Assembly (NCBI GenBank): GCA_035566435.1
Contig: DATMRF010000083.1
Span: 62,001 to 126,000, forward strand
DNA from: DATMRF01 sp035566435
GTDB taxonomy: Bacteria > Verrucomicrobiota > Verrucomicrobiia > Limisphaerales > UBA8199
Direction: 5' to 3'
Length of the DNA: 64,000 nucleotides
Shown here: in pieces, positions 1 through 8,825 of the stretch
How positions within the stretch are numbered: the first letter of the stretch is position 1
Layout of the letters: every line of letters begins with the position of its first letter
The notes under the pieces: model-generated
Seen by the model: the letters and a program-made list of their open reading frames with translations, nothing else
The model's database searches: none
What the model was told of the DNA's origin: nothing
Translations under genes and position numbers: made by a program

Positions 1-1718
1 TGTGTGAAGTCCACGGTGGGCGTTTCCTTATTCCGCTCTTTCCATGCCAGTTCACCGCCGTCGTCGGTCTGGTTCCAGCCTACGGAATAAAGCACGTACC
101 CGCCGTCGGCTTTGACGCGGTATCGAAGCGCCTTGCCGTCGATGACATCGTTAGGGATTCGAGCGATGAAGGCCGGCGCCAGCGCCTCGAGTGCGTCGGG
201 CAGTTTGCCGTTGGCCAGGCGATAACGCTCCAGAGCGCAAGCGACGTTGGCGGCGTCCACATAGGTTTGCATGCGCGCGGTGCGTTGCATGGCTTTTCCA
301 AGGGCAGGGAGAAGTAGCTTGGCGAAAATGGTGTAAGGGCCCGTCCTCATTTTGCCGAGCGTGCGCACCCCGTTCTCAGCGACCTCCGGGAAAACACGGT
401 GCGCCCGTTCGTCGACTATGGGGATCATGAAGCTCTGGAACATGCGGGAGATGGTGAGCATGTTTTGGTAAAACCAGCCGCTGGGTATGGGGTTGAGAGG
501 CGGCGTCGAGGTCGAGGAGGAGCCACCTTCGTCGCTACCGAGGTAATCCATGGGGTTGGAGCGAAAGCCCTGGCGGCGCAGGAACTCCAAACCTCCGACT
601 TCACAGGCGCGCTCACCGCGCATCGCGAGCTGGTATTCCGACATCAGGTCGAGCGACGCCAAACGAGTTTCCAACTCCGCCAGTTGGCCGTCCGTCCACG
701 CGTGGCGATACAATCCTTCGCGCACGGTCTGCAAATCGATGGCCAGCGTCGCAATCCGGACGAGATGGTCAATCAGAAGCGGTTCATCGCGGATGCTATC
801 AGACAGGCGCAAGCCGAGCTTCAAGTCCTCAAATGCTTCCGCCGCGCGACCTGTGTCCAGTTCCGCCATCGCGTGCATCTGGCAGAGCGTGGTGAGCCCT
901 TTCATGCGAGCCAGGTGCGGCAGCAGGATGCCCCAAGGCGGCTCAGCCTCGTAATGAATTGGGAAACGTGAATGCGGGCGGGCAGCGGCGGCTTCGCGCA
1001 GTTCCTTGAGCTCGGGATCAAATTTTCCGAGTGCGACCAGGATCGTCTCGACGGCGGTAGCGGTGGTCGGCGCTTGCGGGTAATTCGTGTTGCCGCGATA
1101 GAACTCGCCGCAGGCAGACACATCCGCGAGCGTGCCTTTCTCGACACTCCCGAGCACCAGATGGTCGTTGGTATTGCGCCCGGGTGAAAGGTCCGCCTTA
1201 ATCTTGTCCAGGCGCGCCAACCCGTTCGTATCGTGCCACACCACCCCGGTCGGTCCTTGGGTGAAATCCGTCGCCGGCTTGAGCAGCGGCGTAAGCGCGA
1301 AGTTCTTTTCGTCCGGCACGGGCGCAGGAGCGAGGCTGGCGAGGTTAAACTTTTCCCCCTTCGCCTCCGACTCGCTGAGGTATTTTTGCCAGGCGTGCTT
1401 GCCCCGCCAGTTTTCCTCGGCATAGGCCAGCGCTATGAGCGTGACCAGGCACACGACCACAAACAAAAAACGGCGCAGGTTTCGCCAGGACGAAATCCAA
1501 CGGACGAAGAAATAGCCAGCGACGGCCACCGCCGACAAGGCTACGGCCGCAAGCAACGCGGCAGGAATCAATTCGGTGCCGCGCGCACCCTGTTCTGTGA
1601 TCAAGGCGAAGCAACAAATGATTATGAAGCCGCCGCCGACCAGCAGCGCGAACCAGGCGAGAGCCCTGGCCGGCGTATTCCAGGGCCGTTTCCAGATGCT
1701 GGGGGGTTTTTCGTTCAT
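1..1718 (-). CDS. Large membrane-anchored hypothetical protein (C-terminus outside window)
   Basis: A minus-strand frame stays open from the ATG at 1716-1718 to the window edge, 572 codons without a stop, so the gene is cut at its 3' end. The N-terminus reads MNEKPPSIWKRPWN and is followed by three hydrophobic segments (about residues 17-37, 48-68 and 77-95). The rest is a large soluble domain. I do not recognise the family. The start lies 8 bases after the stop of the preceding membrane protein, which itself overlaps an ECF sigma gene, so this is the third gene of a sigma-factor operon. Proteins of this layout often follow ECF sigma/anti-sigma pairs in Verrucomicrobiota, but no function is established and none is proposed. 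Confidence 0.85.
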   Translation of the reverse strand, partial: MNEKPPSIWKRPWNTPARALAWFALLVGGGFIIICCFALITEQGARGTELIPAALLAAVALSAVAVAGYFFVRWISSWRNLRRFLFVVVCLVTLIALAYAEENWRGKHAWQKYLSESEAKGEKFNLASLAPAPVPDEKNFALTPLLKPATDFTQGPTGVVWHDTNGLARLDKIKADLSPGRNTNDHLVLGSVEKGTLADVSACGEFYRGNTNYPQAPTTATAVETILVALGKFDPELKELREAAAARPHSRFPIHYEAEPPWGILLPHLARMKGLTTLCQMHAMAELDTGRAAEAFEDLKLGLRLSDSIRDEPLLIDHLVRIATLAIDLQTVREGLYRHAWTDGQLAELETRLASLDLMSEYQLAMRGERACEVGGLEFLRRQGFRSNPMDYLGSDEGGSSSTSTPPLNPIPSGWFYQNMLTISRMFQSFMIPIVDERAHRVFPEVAENGVRTLGKMRTGPYTIFAKLLLPALGKAMQRTARMQTYVDAANVACALERYRLANGKLPDALEALAPAFIARIPNDVIDGKALRYRVKADGGYVLYSVGWNQTDDGGELAWKERNKETPTVDFT

Positions 1719-1725
1719 AATCGGG

Positions 1726-2169
1726 TCACGCGTTCATGAATTCTTCGCGGCGCTGGCTCCGCGGTTGGGGTAGGACCGGCTTCCGCGGGTTGGCCCCGGG
1801 GTGCTCAAACGGGCCGACCAATTCGGCCAGCAGCTGTTCCTGCTGCTGCAAAAGCTGACGCAGTTGCGGCGAGGGCGGCGTGGCTTGGGCCGCGGCCTGC
1901 TGTCGCGACGGCTCGCGAGCGGCGAAGTCCAGACCGAGGACCAGCAACCACACGGCCGCCAGGCCCGCCCAGGCTTTGGGATGAGGCCACAAGAAAGTTG
2001 ATAGTTGGGAGTTGATAGTTGACAGCAGGGAACGGTGAGCGCGGGGCGCCAGCAGGCGGGAGATCTCGGCTTGGCGTGCTGCGGTCAAAATCTCTTCGCG
2101 CCAGGCCGGCGGAATCGGCCGTTGCGCCTGGCGCTCAAGTCGTCTCTCGAACTGGTCTTCGCCATTCAT
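1726..2169 (-). CDS. Putative anti-sigma-like single-pass membrane protein
   Basis: A 147-residue protein whose ATG (2167-2169) overlaps the TGA of the upstream ECF sigma gene in an ATGA, implying translational coupling. It has a soluble N-terminal part (about 1-62), one membrane helix (about 65-82, rich in A, W, V and L) and a Q/L-rich, probably coiled C-terminal part around 98-115. Position and topology fit an anti-sigma factor holding the sigma factor at the membrane, but no zinc-binding anti-sigma motif is visible, so the role is inferred from context. Residues 48-60 are encoded by an iterated word (GTTGATAGTTG type) that also occurs in intergenic spacers of this window; see findings. Confidence 0.75.
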   Translation of the reverse strand: MNGEDQFERRLERQAQRPIPPAWREEILTAARQAEISRLLAPRAHRSLLSTINSQLSTFLWPHPKAWAGLAAVWLLVLGLDFAAREPSRQQAAAQATPPSPQLRQLLQQQEQLLAELVGPFEHPGANPRKPVLPQPRSQRREEFMNA

Positions 2170-2678
2170 ATTATCTCTTTGTAAAGTGGACGCAGCAGCT
2201 CGCGCAATTTGTCTAGTCCGTAGCGATAGCGGCTGGCCGCGGTGTTGGGGGGAATGTCGAGTGCCACGCCGATTTCTGCGAAGGTGCGGCCCTCCCACAG
2301 CTTTAGATGGACAACGGCGCGCTGGTCGGGCGGCAATTGGCCCAACGCGGCGGAGAGCTCAGCGCGAAACGCGGCTTCATCAGGGTCGGCGGTCGCGGCG
2401 AACGAGCCGATGTTCTCCGCGCCGAATTGTTCGTGGTGTTCGTGGCGGGCGCCGCGCCGGCGCATCAGGTCGATTGCGGCGTTGTGGGCGATCCGAATCA
2501 GAAAGGCCCGCTCGTCGCGTGCCGCGACCAGGAGGTATGGCTGCCGGGCGAGCTTGACGAACACCTCCTGCAAAACGTCCCGCGTGTCCTCTTCGTCGCG
2601 CGTGAAATTGAGAAGGAAGGCAAACAACGCCTGGGCGTGCTCGTCGTAAAGCCGCTCAAAGTCAAAGCCGGCAGGCAT
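2166..2678 (-). CDS. ECF-type RNA polymerase sigma factor (sigma-70 family)
   Basis: A 170-residue extracytoplasmic-function sigma factor. Region 2 spans about residues 8-75 (FERLYDEHAQALFAFL, then the DEEDTRDVLQEVFVKLAR helix typical of ECF proteins) and region 4 about 110-165 (LPPDQRAVVHLKLWEGRTF, then a helix-turn-helix ending near NTAASRYRYGLDKLRELL). It would direct RNA polymerase to stress or envelope promoters. I chose the ATG at 2678 because AAGGAT lies about 9 bases upstream; an upstream start at 2705 lacks such a site. The stop overlaps the start of the putative anti-sigma gene by 4 bases. The operon diverges from a membrane Ser/Thr kinase at 2998 across a 319-base gap that probably holds both promoters. 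Confidence 0.92.
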   Translation of the reverse strand: MPAGFDFERLYDEHAQALFAFLLNFTRDEEDTRDVLQEVFVKLARQPYLLVAARDERAFLIRIAHNAAIDLMRRRGARHEHHEQFGAENIGSFAATADPDEAAFRAELSAALGQLPPDQRAVVHLKLWEGRTFAEIGVALDIPPNTAASRYRYGLDKLRELLRPLYKEII

Positions 2679-2997
2679 CAATTCTATCCTTAGGACGCAC
2701 CCCAACGTGGAATTTGTCTATTATAATCTGCTGTCCATCAAGACTCATAGCTGGCGTTTCATGACGATATCTAAAGCATAGACAAGGCTGGGTGGAGGAA
2801 CTCACGAGGAGAGTGATGCATGAAACGTGAAGCGTGGTTCGTGGTGCGTGTCTTCGTCCTCGGAATCGATCCGCTTTCTTCGGGTCGGTTCCAGATCGAT
2901 TACAAAGACGACGACCAGAACGAGGACGCTTAAGGCGGCATAGTCAACGGGTATTCTCCGCGTTGACAAGCGGGATGCCTCCACAGAGTCTAAAGGT

Positions 2998-5133
2998 GTG
3001 GCTTTTGACGCAGCAACCTTTAGAAGGGGCAGGGTGGCCCGGTTTCTTACCCGGGTGCCGCTGCTCCTTTCCAAGCATCTGTGGGTCTGGCCGCTTCTGG
3101 GCGCGGTGGTGTTGGTTGCCGTCGGCTACTGGGTCCGAGACCGGGTCGAGACGGCGACGCGGAGCGAACTCGCCTCCCGGTTGACAACGTTGTTGTACGC
3201 CGACATTGCGGCGCTGCGGCTTTGGTTTTCGCAACAGGAGTCGGACGCAAGGTCACTGGCTGCAGACGTCCGGATCGAAGCCGCGATTGTTGAGCTCGCG
3301 GAGATTGCGAAGATCACGAACGTCTCCCAGGAGTTGCTGACGAACAGTGCCGCCGCCAAAACGCTGCAACAGCACCTCCGGCCGGTTATCGAAGCACAGC
3401 GCTACCTGGATTATGTCGTCATCGGCGCGGACAAACGCATCCTCGCCTCGACTCACCCGCGCGTGGTCACTCGCACGGCGCCGCGAGGGTACGATTCATT
3501 CGTGGACCGTGCCTTGCGGGGCCACTCGTCCGTGTCGCGTCCCTTCGCGCGCGAAGCGACGCTCAGCCAGCGCGCGGAGGGCCCGACCATGTTTGTCGTC
3601 GCGCCGGTCAACCCGGCCGGAGGCAAGGCGGTGGCGGTGCTGGCATTGCGGATGCGGCCGGAGGAGCAGTTCAGCCAAATTTTCTCCGTGGCACGCATGG
3701 GGGATAGTGGCGAGGCGTACGCGTTTGATCGCCGCGGCATCATGCTGACCGCATCCCGTTTCGAGGACGAACTTAAACGACTCGGCCTGGTTCCCAAAGA
3801 GCCTGAGGCGACGGCAATTTTAAATCTGCGCCTGCTCGACCCGGAGGTCAACATGGAGCGGGGCGAGCAACCGAAAAAAGCCCGGCGGGACATGCATTTG
3901 ACGAAAATGGCGGCCGCCGCTGTGCTGGGGGATGATGGGGTGGACGTTGTGGGTTATCGCAACTACAGGGGCGTCAAAGTGGTCGGCGCCTGGGCCTGGC
4001 TGCCGGAATATGGGATCGGGATTGCGACGGAGGTTTCGACCGAGGAAGCGTTTCAGACGCTTTACATGCTGCGGCAGGCGTTCATGGTTTTGTTTCTGTT
4101 GCTGGCTCTGAGCGGGTTGGCGATCTTTGGTTTTACACTGCTGGTCGAACGGCTGGAGGCCTCCATCCGCAAGAGCGCGCTGGGGGCTCGGCGGCTGGGA
4201 CAGTATGTGCTGGTTCAGGAGATCGGCCGCGGCAACAACGGCATGGTGTATCGCGCGCGCCACGCGCTGATGCGCCGCCCGGTCGCAGTGAAGCTGCTCA
4301 GCCCCGACATGACCAACGAAGCCAATGCGAGGCGCTTCGAGCATGAGGTCCAAATGACGAGCCAGTTGACCCATCCGAATACCGTCGCGATTTACGATTA
4401 CGGCCGCACGCCCGAGGGCTTGTTTTATTATGCGATGGAGTACTTGAGCGGCATCGATCTCAACCAACTGACCCGTCAATTCGGGCCACAGCCGGAAGGA
4501 CGCGTCATCCACATTCTGCGGCAGGTGTGCGGTTCGCTGGCCGAGGCGCACCGGATTGGGTTAATTCATCGCGACATCAAGCCGGCGAATATCGTGCTGA
4601 CGCATCGCGGTGGGCTGCCGGACCTAGTGAAGGTTTTGGACTTCGGATTGGTCAAGGCCGTGCATCAGCGCTCGACCGATCAGGCTGCCGCCCAAGCGGT
4701 GGTGGGAACACCGCACTTCATGTCGCCAGAAGCCGTCGATCACCCGGAGACGGTTGGGGCGCGCAGCGACGTGTATTCGGTGGGGGCGGTCGGCTATTGG
4801 CTGTTGAGCGGCAAAACACTCTTTGATTCGGACGACGTGGACCAATTGCTTAGGTGGCAGGTCGATACGATGCCAATGAGTCCGTCTGACCGGCTGGGCA
4901 AGCCCGTTTCTGCCGACCTGGAAGAGCTCCTGATGTCCTGCCTGGCCAAATCGCCCGACGTGCGGCCCGCCAGCGCCGAAGCGCTGGAAACCGCGCTCGG
5001 GCGGTGCGCCGCCGCAGGCGCCTGGACGGTGGCTGAAGGAGCAGCCTGGTGGAAGTCGAACATGGCGGGGCTTGAGATGGCACCTGCTGCTACGATGGCG
5101 GAGAAGACATTGGTTATTGCGCCGAGGGGCTAG
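2998..5133 (+). CDS. Membrane-anchored sensor serine/threonine protein kinase
   Basis: A 711-residue Hanks-type kinase with the sensor outside and the kinase inside. A membrane helix (about 28-46) precedes a periplasmic region of about 310 residues that looks like a Cache sensor domain; a second helix (about 361-384) leads to the kinase domain. Kinase motifs are complete: GRGNNG loop 410-415, catalytic K432 in VAVKLL, HRDIKPAN with D526, DFG at D548, then FMSPEA. It should phosphorylate Ser/Thr in response to an external ligand. The start is uncertain: GTG at 2998, or GTG at 3034 preceded by GGGGCAGG. It diverges from the ECF sigma operon, and its 3' end overlaps the convergent permease gene by 20 bases. 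Confidence 0.9.
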   Translation: MAFDAATFRRGRVARFLTRVPLLLSKHLWVWPLLGAVVLVAVGYWVRDRVETATRSELASRLTTLLYADIAALRLWFSQQESDARSLAADVRIEAAIVELAEIAKITNVSQELLTNSAAAKTLQQHLRPVIEAQRYLDYVVIGADKRILASTHPRVVTRTAPRGYDSFVDRALRGHSSVSRPFAREATLSQRAEGPTMFVVAPVNPAGGKAVAVLALRMRPEEQFSQIFSVARMGDSGEAYAFDRRGIMLTASRFEDELKRLGLVPKEPEATAILNLRLLDPEVNMERGEQPKKARRDMHLTKMAAAAVLGDDGVDVVGYRNYRGVKVVGAWAWLPEYGIGIATEVSTEEAFQTLYMLRQAFMVLFLLLALSGLAIFGFTLLVERLEASIRKSALGARRLGQYVLVQEIGRGNNGMVYRARHALMRRPVAVKLLSPDMTNEANARRFEHEVQMTSQLTHPNTVAIYDYGRTPEGLFYYAMEYLSGIDLNQLTRQFGPQPEGRVIHILRQVCGSLAEAHRIGLIHRDIKPANIVLTHRGGLPDLVKVLDFGLVKAVHQRSTDQAAAQAVVGTPHFMSPEAVDHPETVGARSDVYSVGAVGYWLLSGKTLFDSDDVDQLLRWQVDTMPMSPSDRLGKPVSADLEELLMSCLAKSPDVRPASAEALETALGRCAAAGAWTVAEGAAWWKSNMAGLEMAPAATMAEKTLVIAPRG

Positions 5134-6394
5134 CCTTCGACACCGGTGCGGCCGGCGTTCCCGCTGGTGCCGCTCCTGGTTCGCAGGGTTTTGGGCGGAG
5201 CAGAAACATAAAGACTGCAGCGAGCAGCGCCGGCAAGGCGCAGTAGGCGAAGCCGGTAGCCAGCGGCACGCCACTGTCTTTGAGTTTGCCGAGGAGCGGC
5301 GTCAGCAGCGCCCCGGCGGAGATGCCGACGAAATTCATCAGGCCGTAGCCGGTCGCGCGAAAACGCGGCGGAGCGAGTTGACAAAGGATCGGCATGTTAT
5401 TTGCGTCGAATATGCCAAAGCCAAGGCCGAAGAGGACAGCGCAGCCAATCGCGATTGGAAAACCGGGTGCCAGCCCCATGCCGGCCAGCGCCGGCGCCGT
5501 CAGCAAAAGGCCCAGCCCGCCGGCGTAGCTGCGGCCCCGTTCGGTGTATTTCGCCCAACGGTCGGCCAGGCCGCCGCCGAGGAGCACCCCACAAGAGGCG
5601 GCGCTGGCATTGGTAAGGGTCGCCCACAGTCCGGAGGGCGCCTGGGGCATTGCGAATCGATCCTGGAGCAGAGTCGGCAGCCAATTCTTTACTGCCCAGC
5701 CCGGCAGGCTCGGCAGCGTGAAACACAGCACTAAAATCGAATAGCCCGGCCAGTTGACAGAACTGGTTTCTTCATCGCGCCGCGTGGAGCCGGCATCCCC
5801 CGCGTCGAGACTCCGTTTTTCCCGCAGGAACACCACCAGCACGAGACAATACGCGATCCCTATAATGCCGCAGCTTGTCAAGGCCGTGCGCCACGAGAAC
5901 GCCTGGGCCACCCAGCCGCCCACACCCCCTAGGGCCTGGCCCATGTAAACGCCGCTCATGTGGACCCCCACCGCTCGCGAGCGCGTCGGGCCCGGATGGT
6001 AATCCGCGATCAGCGCCAGTCCCGCCGGCATGTAAAACGCCTCGCTCACTCCCATCACCGCGCGAAGGTAATACAGGTGCTGAAAGTCGCTCACCTGGCC
6101 CATAAGCAGGGTCACGAGCGACCAGAGCCCGAGGCTGGCGGTGATCAACCACTTGCGGTTCAGACGGTCGGCAATCACTCCTCCCAGCGGGCTGCAGCAG
6201 GCATAGACCCACAGGAAGATCGCCATCAACTGGCCAAACCTCTCAGCACTTTGCAGTTCAGGGATGTCCACTTTGATGGAGAGGCCCATCGTGGCAAGCA
6301 TCTGACGGTCGAGATAATTCAGCACCGCTACCGGCCAGAGCATCGCGACGACGGCCCAGGCGCGATTGCTCGAATTTTGCGGCAGCGGGCTCAT
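5114..6394 (-). CDS. Major facilitator superfamily transporter
   Basis: A 426-residue permease with about 12 hydrophobic segments in two halves. After helix 2 it carries the MFS signature loop GGVIADRLNRKW, and the N-terminal helix contains LNYLDRQML, typical of the anion:cation symporter and Spinster-like branches that carry sugar acids or organic anions. A hydrophilic loop near residues 190-215 separates the two six-helix halves. The substrate cannot be read from the sequence. It converges on and overlaps the kinase gene by 20 bases. A DUF1080 protein is encoded divergently upstream; together they could serve sugar turnover, which is inference only. Confidence 0.9.
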   Translation of the reverse strand: MSPLPQNSSNRAWAVVAMLWPVAVLNYLDRQMLATMGLSIKVDIPELQSAERFGQLMAIFLWVYACCSPLGGVIADRLNRKWLITASLGLWSLVTLLMGQVSDFQHLYYLRAVMGVSEAFYMPAGLALIADYHPGPTRSRAVGVHMSGVYMGQALGGVGGWVAQAFSWRTALTSCGIIGIAYCLVLVVFLREKRSLDAGDAGSTRRDEETSSVNWPGYSILVLCFTLPSLPGWAVKNWLPTLLQDRFAMPQAPSGLWATLTNASAASCGVLLGGGLADRWAKYTERGRSYAGGLGLLLTAPALAGMGLAPGFPIAIGCAVLFGLGFGIFDANNMPILCQLAPPRFRATGYGLMNFVGISAGALLTPLLGKLKDSGVPLATGFAYCALPALLAAVFMFLLRPKPCEPGAAPAGTPAAPVSKASPSAQ

Positions 6395-6489
6395 GTACGT
6401 GGCGGGAATGTGCCAGCAAGCCTCGCCGGCGTAAATACCAGGGAGGTTTCGGCTTGCATTAGCGGGGCGCGCACCGCATAAGGGGCCTC

Positions 6490-7500
6490 ATGACTAAACG
6501 CTTTTGCAACTGGCTCCTCATGTGTGTTTGCGTTCTCGGCGTCACCATTGCCGTGCGCGCGGCAGACGATCCGTTCCTGGGAGAATGGGAGTTGACCATT
6601 CCTGGCGGTGCCGCCGGCTGGTTGGGTGTGCAGGAGAAAAACGGCCAACTCGAAGCGAGCATGCTCTGGGGCTTTGGCAGCGTTGAACCGGTCGCTTCTG
6701 TGAAACTTGCCGATGGGCACCTGGTCCTGACGCGCAACCATAGCGTTCAACGCACGAACGCCGAAGGAAAGAAGGAAAAAGTGACTGTGGTCGAGACCAT
6801 CACCGGGACGGTCGACGGCGACCAAATCAAGCTGAGCAGCACCAGGCAGCGCGACAATGGACAGGGCGAGGTTACGGCTGAATTCGGTGGCCGCCGCCAG
6901 CCGCCAATGCCGCCCGCGCCGGACCTGGCAGCCGTGAAATTCGGCGGGCCTATCCGCCTGTTCAACGGCCGTGACCTCACCGGTTGGAGGCTGACCGATC
7001 CCAAAGCGGCCAGCGGGTGGAGTGCCAAGGATGGCGACCTCATCAACGCGGTCCGCCAGGAAGAAGGAAAGCCCCACAAAAGCTATGGCAATTTGCGCAC
7101 GGACCAGGAATTCGAGGATTTCGAACTGAGCCTGGAGGCCAAAGTCGGAGCGCACGAGAACAGCGGCGTTTATGTCCGCGGCATTTACGAGGTGCAGGTC
7201 GCGGACACCTACGGCCGGCCGCTGGACCCGCACAACATGGGCGCAGTCTACAGCCGTATCAAGCCGACGAGTAGCGCCGAAAAACCGCCGGGCCAATGGC
7301 AGACCATGAAGATTACTTTCGTGGACCGCCACATGTCCGTTGTTCTGAACGGCACAAAGATCATTGATAACCAGCCGGTGGCGGGCTGCACGGGCGGCGC
7401 GTTGTGGTCGGACGTGGCCCGTCCGGGGCCGATTTACCTTCAAGGCGACCATACCGGCATCGAATATCGCAATATTGTGCTGAGGCCTGTGGTGAAGTGA
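6490..7500 (+). CDS. Secreted DUF1080 (3-keto-disaccharide hydrolase family) protein
   Basis: A 336-residue exported protein. The first 24 residues form a signal peptide ending near AVRA. A variable N-terminal part (about 25-140) is followed by a DUF1080 concanavalin-like domain (about 155-335) that opens with IRLFNGRDLTGWRL and contains ENSGVYVRGIYEVQV and HNMGAVYSRIKP, landmarks of the family. DUF1080 proteins are expanded in Planctomycetes and Verrucomicrobia; some hydrolyse 3-keto-glycosides, and the substrate here is unknown. It is followed after 18 bases by a response regulator on the same strand, which may share its transcript. Confidence 0.9.
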   Translation: MTKRFCNWLLMCVCVLGVTIAVRAADDPFLGEWELTIPGGAAGWLGVQEKNGQLEASMLWGFGSVEPVASVKLADGHLVLTRNHSVQRTNAEGKKEKVTVVETITGTVDGDQIKLSSTRQRDNGQGEVTAEFGGRRQPPMPPAPDLAAVKFGGPIRLFNGRDLTGWRLTDPKAASGWSAKDGDLINAVRQEEGKPHKSYGNLRTDQEFEDFELSLEAKVGAHENSGVYVRGIYEVQVADTYGRPLDPHNMGAVYSRIKPTSSAEKPPGQWQTMKITFVDRHMSVVLNGTKIIDNQPVAGCTGGALWSDVARPGPIYLQGDHTGIEYRNIVLRPVVK

Positions 7501-7518
7501 TTCCCCGCTGCCCGCCGG

Positions 7519-8145
7519 ATGCCCATTACCGTTTCCATCGTCGAAGACAACGAACAGTTGCGGACCACGCTGGCGCGCGTGATTAGCCGCGCCGAAGGAT
7601 TTCGCTGTTTGAGCCATTATGGGGATGCAGAATCCGCGCTCGAAGGCCTCCCCAAGGACCGGCCTGAAGTGGTGTTGATGGACATCAACTTGCCGGGCAT
7701 GAACGGGGTCGAATGCGTGCGTCGCCTCAAACAAATCGCGCCCGGCACCCTGGCCGTGATGCTGACGGTCTATGAAGATACGGAGAATATCTTCAACGCG
7801 CTGGCCGCCGGAGCGGCGGGTTACCTTCTCAAGCGGACCAAAAGCGCCGAACTGCTCGAAGCGATACGTGAGGTGCATCGCGGCGGCTCGCCCATGACCA
7901 CCCATATCGCCCGCAAAGTGACTCAATCCTTTCAGCGAGCCGGCTCGTCCTCACTGCCTACCGAGAACCTTTCAGAGCGCGAACAGGAGGTGCTCGATTG
8001 CCTGAGCCAGGGCTTCCTCTACAAGGAGATCGCAGAAAAACTCGGAATCAGCTACGAGACCGTGCACACCTACATCCGCCGGATCTACGAAAAACTTCAA
8101 GTCCGCACCCGGACCGAGGCGGTGGCCAAGTTCCTGAAACGGTGA
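7519..8145 (+). CDS. NarL/FixJ-type response regulator
   Basis: A 208-residue two-domain regulator. The receiver domain (about 4-120) has the acidic cluster ED near residue 10, the phospho-acceptor D55 in LMDINLPGMNG, a conserved Thr in MLTVYED and a Lys in LLKRTKS. The C-terminal LuxR-type helix-turn-helix (about 145-205) reads LSEREQEVLDCLSQGFLYKE followed by the recognition helix SYETVHTYI. Phosphorylation should promote dimerisation and DNA binding. No histidine kinase is adjacent, so the partner is encoded elsewhere. It follows the DUF1080 gene by 18 bases. Confidence 0.93.
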   Translation: MPITVSIVEDNEQLRTTLARVISRAEGFRCLSHYGDAESALEGLPKDRPEVVLMDINLPGMNGVECVRRLKQIAPGTLAVMLTVYEDTENIFNALAAGAAGYLLKRTKSAELLEAIREVHRGGSPMTTHIARKVTQSFQRAGSSSLPTENLSEREQEVLDCLSQGFLYKEIAEKLGISYETVHTYIRRIYEKLQVRTRTEAVAKFLKR

Positions 8146-8198
8146 CGCGGCTCTCCTCTACTTGCGAACCGCTCCAACACGTGAGATAGTCCCCCGCC

Positions 8199-8735
8199 GT
8201 GGTTTTTGGGAAACAGGGGTTATTCACCCTGTGCCTGCTGGCAGCGACGGGTTTTGCCGGCAGGGCGCAGGACTTCAGCTTGGAATCCGCCGGCGTGCGA
8301 GGAGGTGCGTCCTTCACCAGCGCAACGCGCAACTTTCATCAGGCGGAAGCGTTCGTGAACTGCAATTTGCCCTGGGATTGGAATGTGGATTCCCGGTGGC
8401 GACTGAAGTCGCGCCTGGACCTCTCCGCCGGCTGGCTGGCCGACCCGGGCGGGGATGCGGCGGTCGTTACATTGGGACCAACCCTTGCCCTGGCTCGAAA
8501 CCACTTCCCCCTATCGTTCGAAGGCGGCGTCAGCCCCACGCTGTTGAGCCGGTCTGACTTTGGGACGAAAGATTTCGGCCTGCTCTTCCAGTTTACCAGT
8601 CACGTCGGTCTCAACGCCGAGCTGGGCAGGCGCGTCCGTATCGGTTACCGCTTCCAGCACATGTCCAACTCCGGCCTCGGCAACCCGAATCCGGGGTTGA
8701 ACCTTCACTTCCTGGCCGTCAGCTACAAGTTCTGA
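8199..8735 (+). CDS. PagL-like lipid A 3-O-deacylase family protein
   Basis: A 178-residue predicted outer-membrane beta-barrel with a signal peptide (about 1-23, ending AGRA). The C-terminal part carries YRFQHMSNSGLGNPNPGLN, matching the catalytic His-x-Ser-Asn region of PagL-type acyloxyacyl hydrolases, and the protein ends in an aromatic residue (SYKF), as outer-membrane barrels do. PagL enzymes remove the 3-O-linked acyl chain of lipid A, which supports a Gram-negative envelope. The start is a GTG at 8199; there is no better ATG. It could be a non-enzymatic member of the same fold. Confidence 0.75.
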   Translation: MVFGKQGLFTLCLLAATGFAGRAQDFSLESAGVRGGASFTSATRNFHQAEAFVNCNLPWDWNVDSRWRLKSRLDLSAGWLADPGGDAAVVTLGPTLALARNHFPLSFEGGVSPTLLSRSDFGTKDFGLLFQFTSHVGLNAELGRRVRIGYRFQHMSNSGLGNPNPGLNLHFLAVSYKF

Positions 8736-8825
8736 TTCCGATTTCTGGTTTGACGCTGTTGCGCCCAGGCCACAATTTGTTCTCATTGCGGGCGCTTAAT
8801 CCTGAGCTTTAGCCCGATTGATTTT

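Noticed and set aside
6391..7926. A 511-codon open frame on the minus strand
   Set aside because: It is antisense to the DUF1080 and response-regulator genes; no family pattern.
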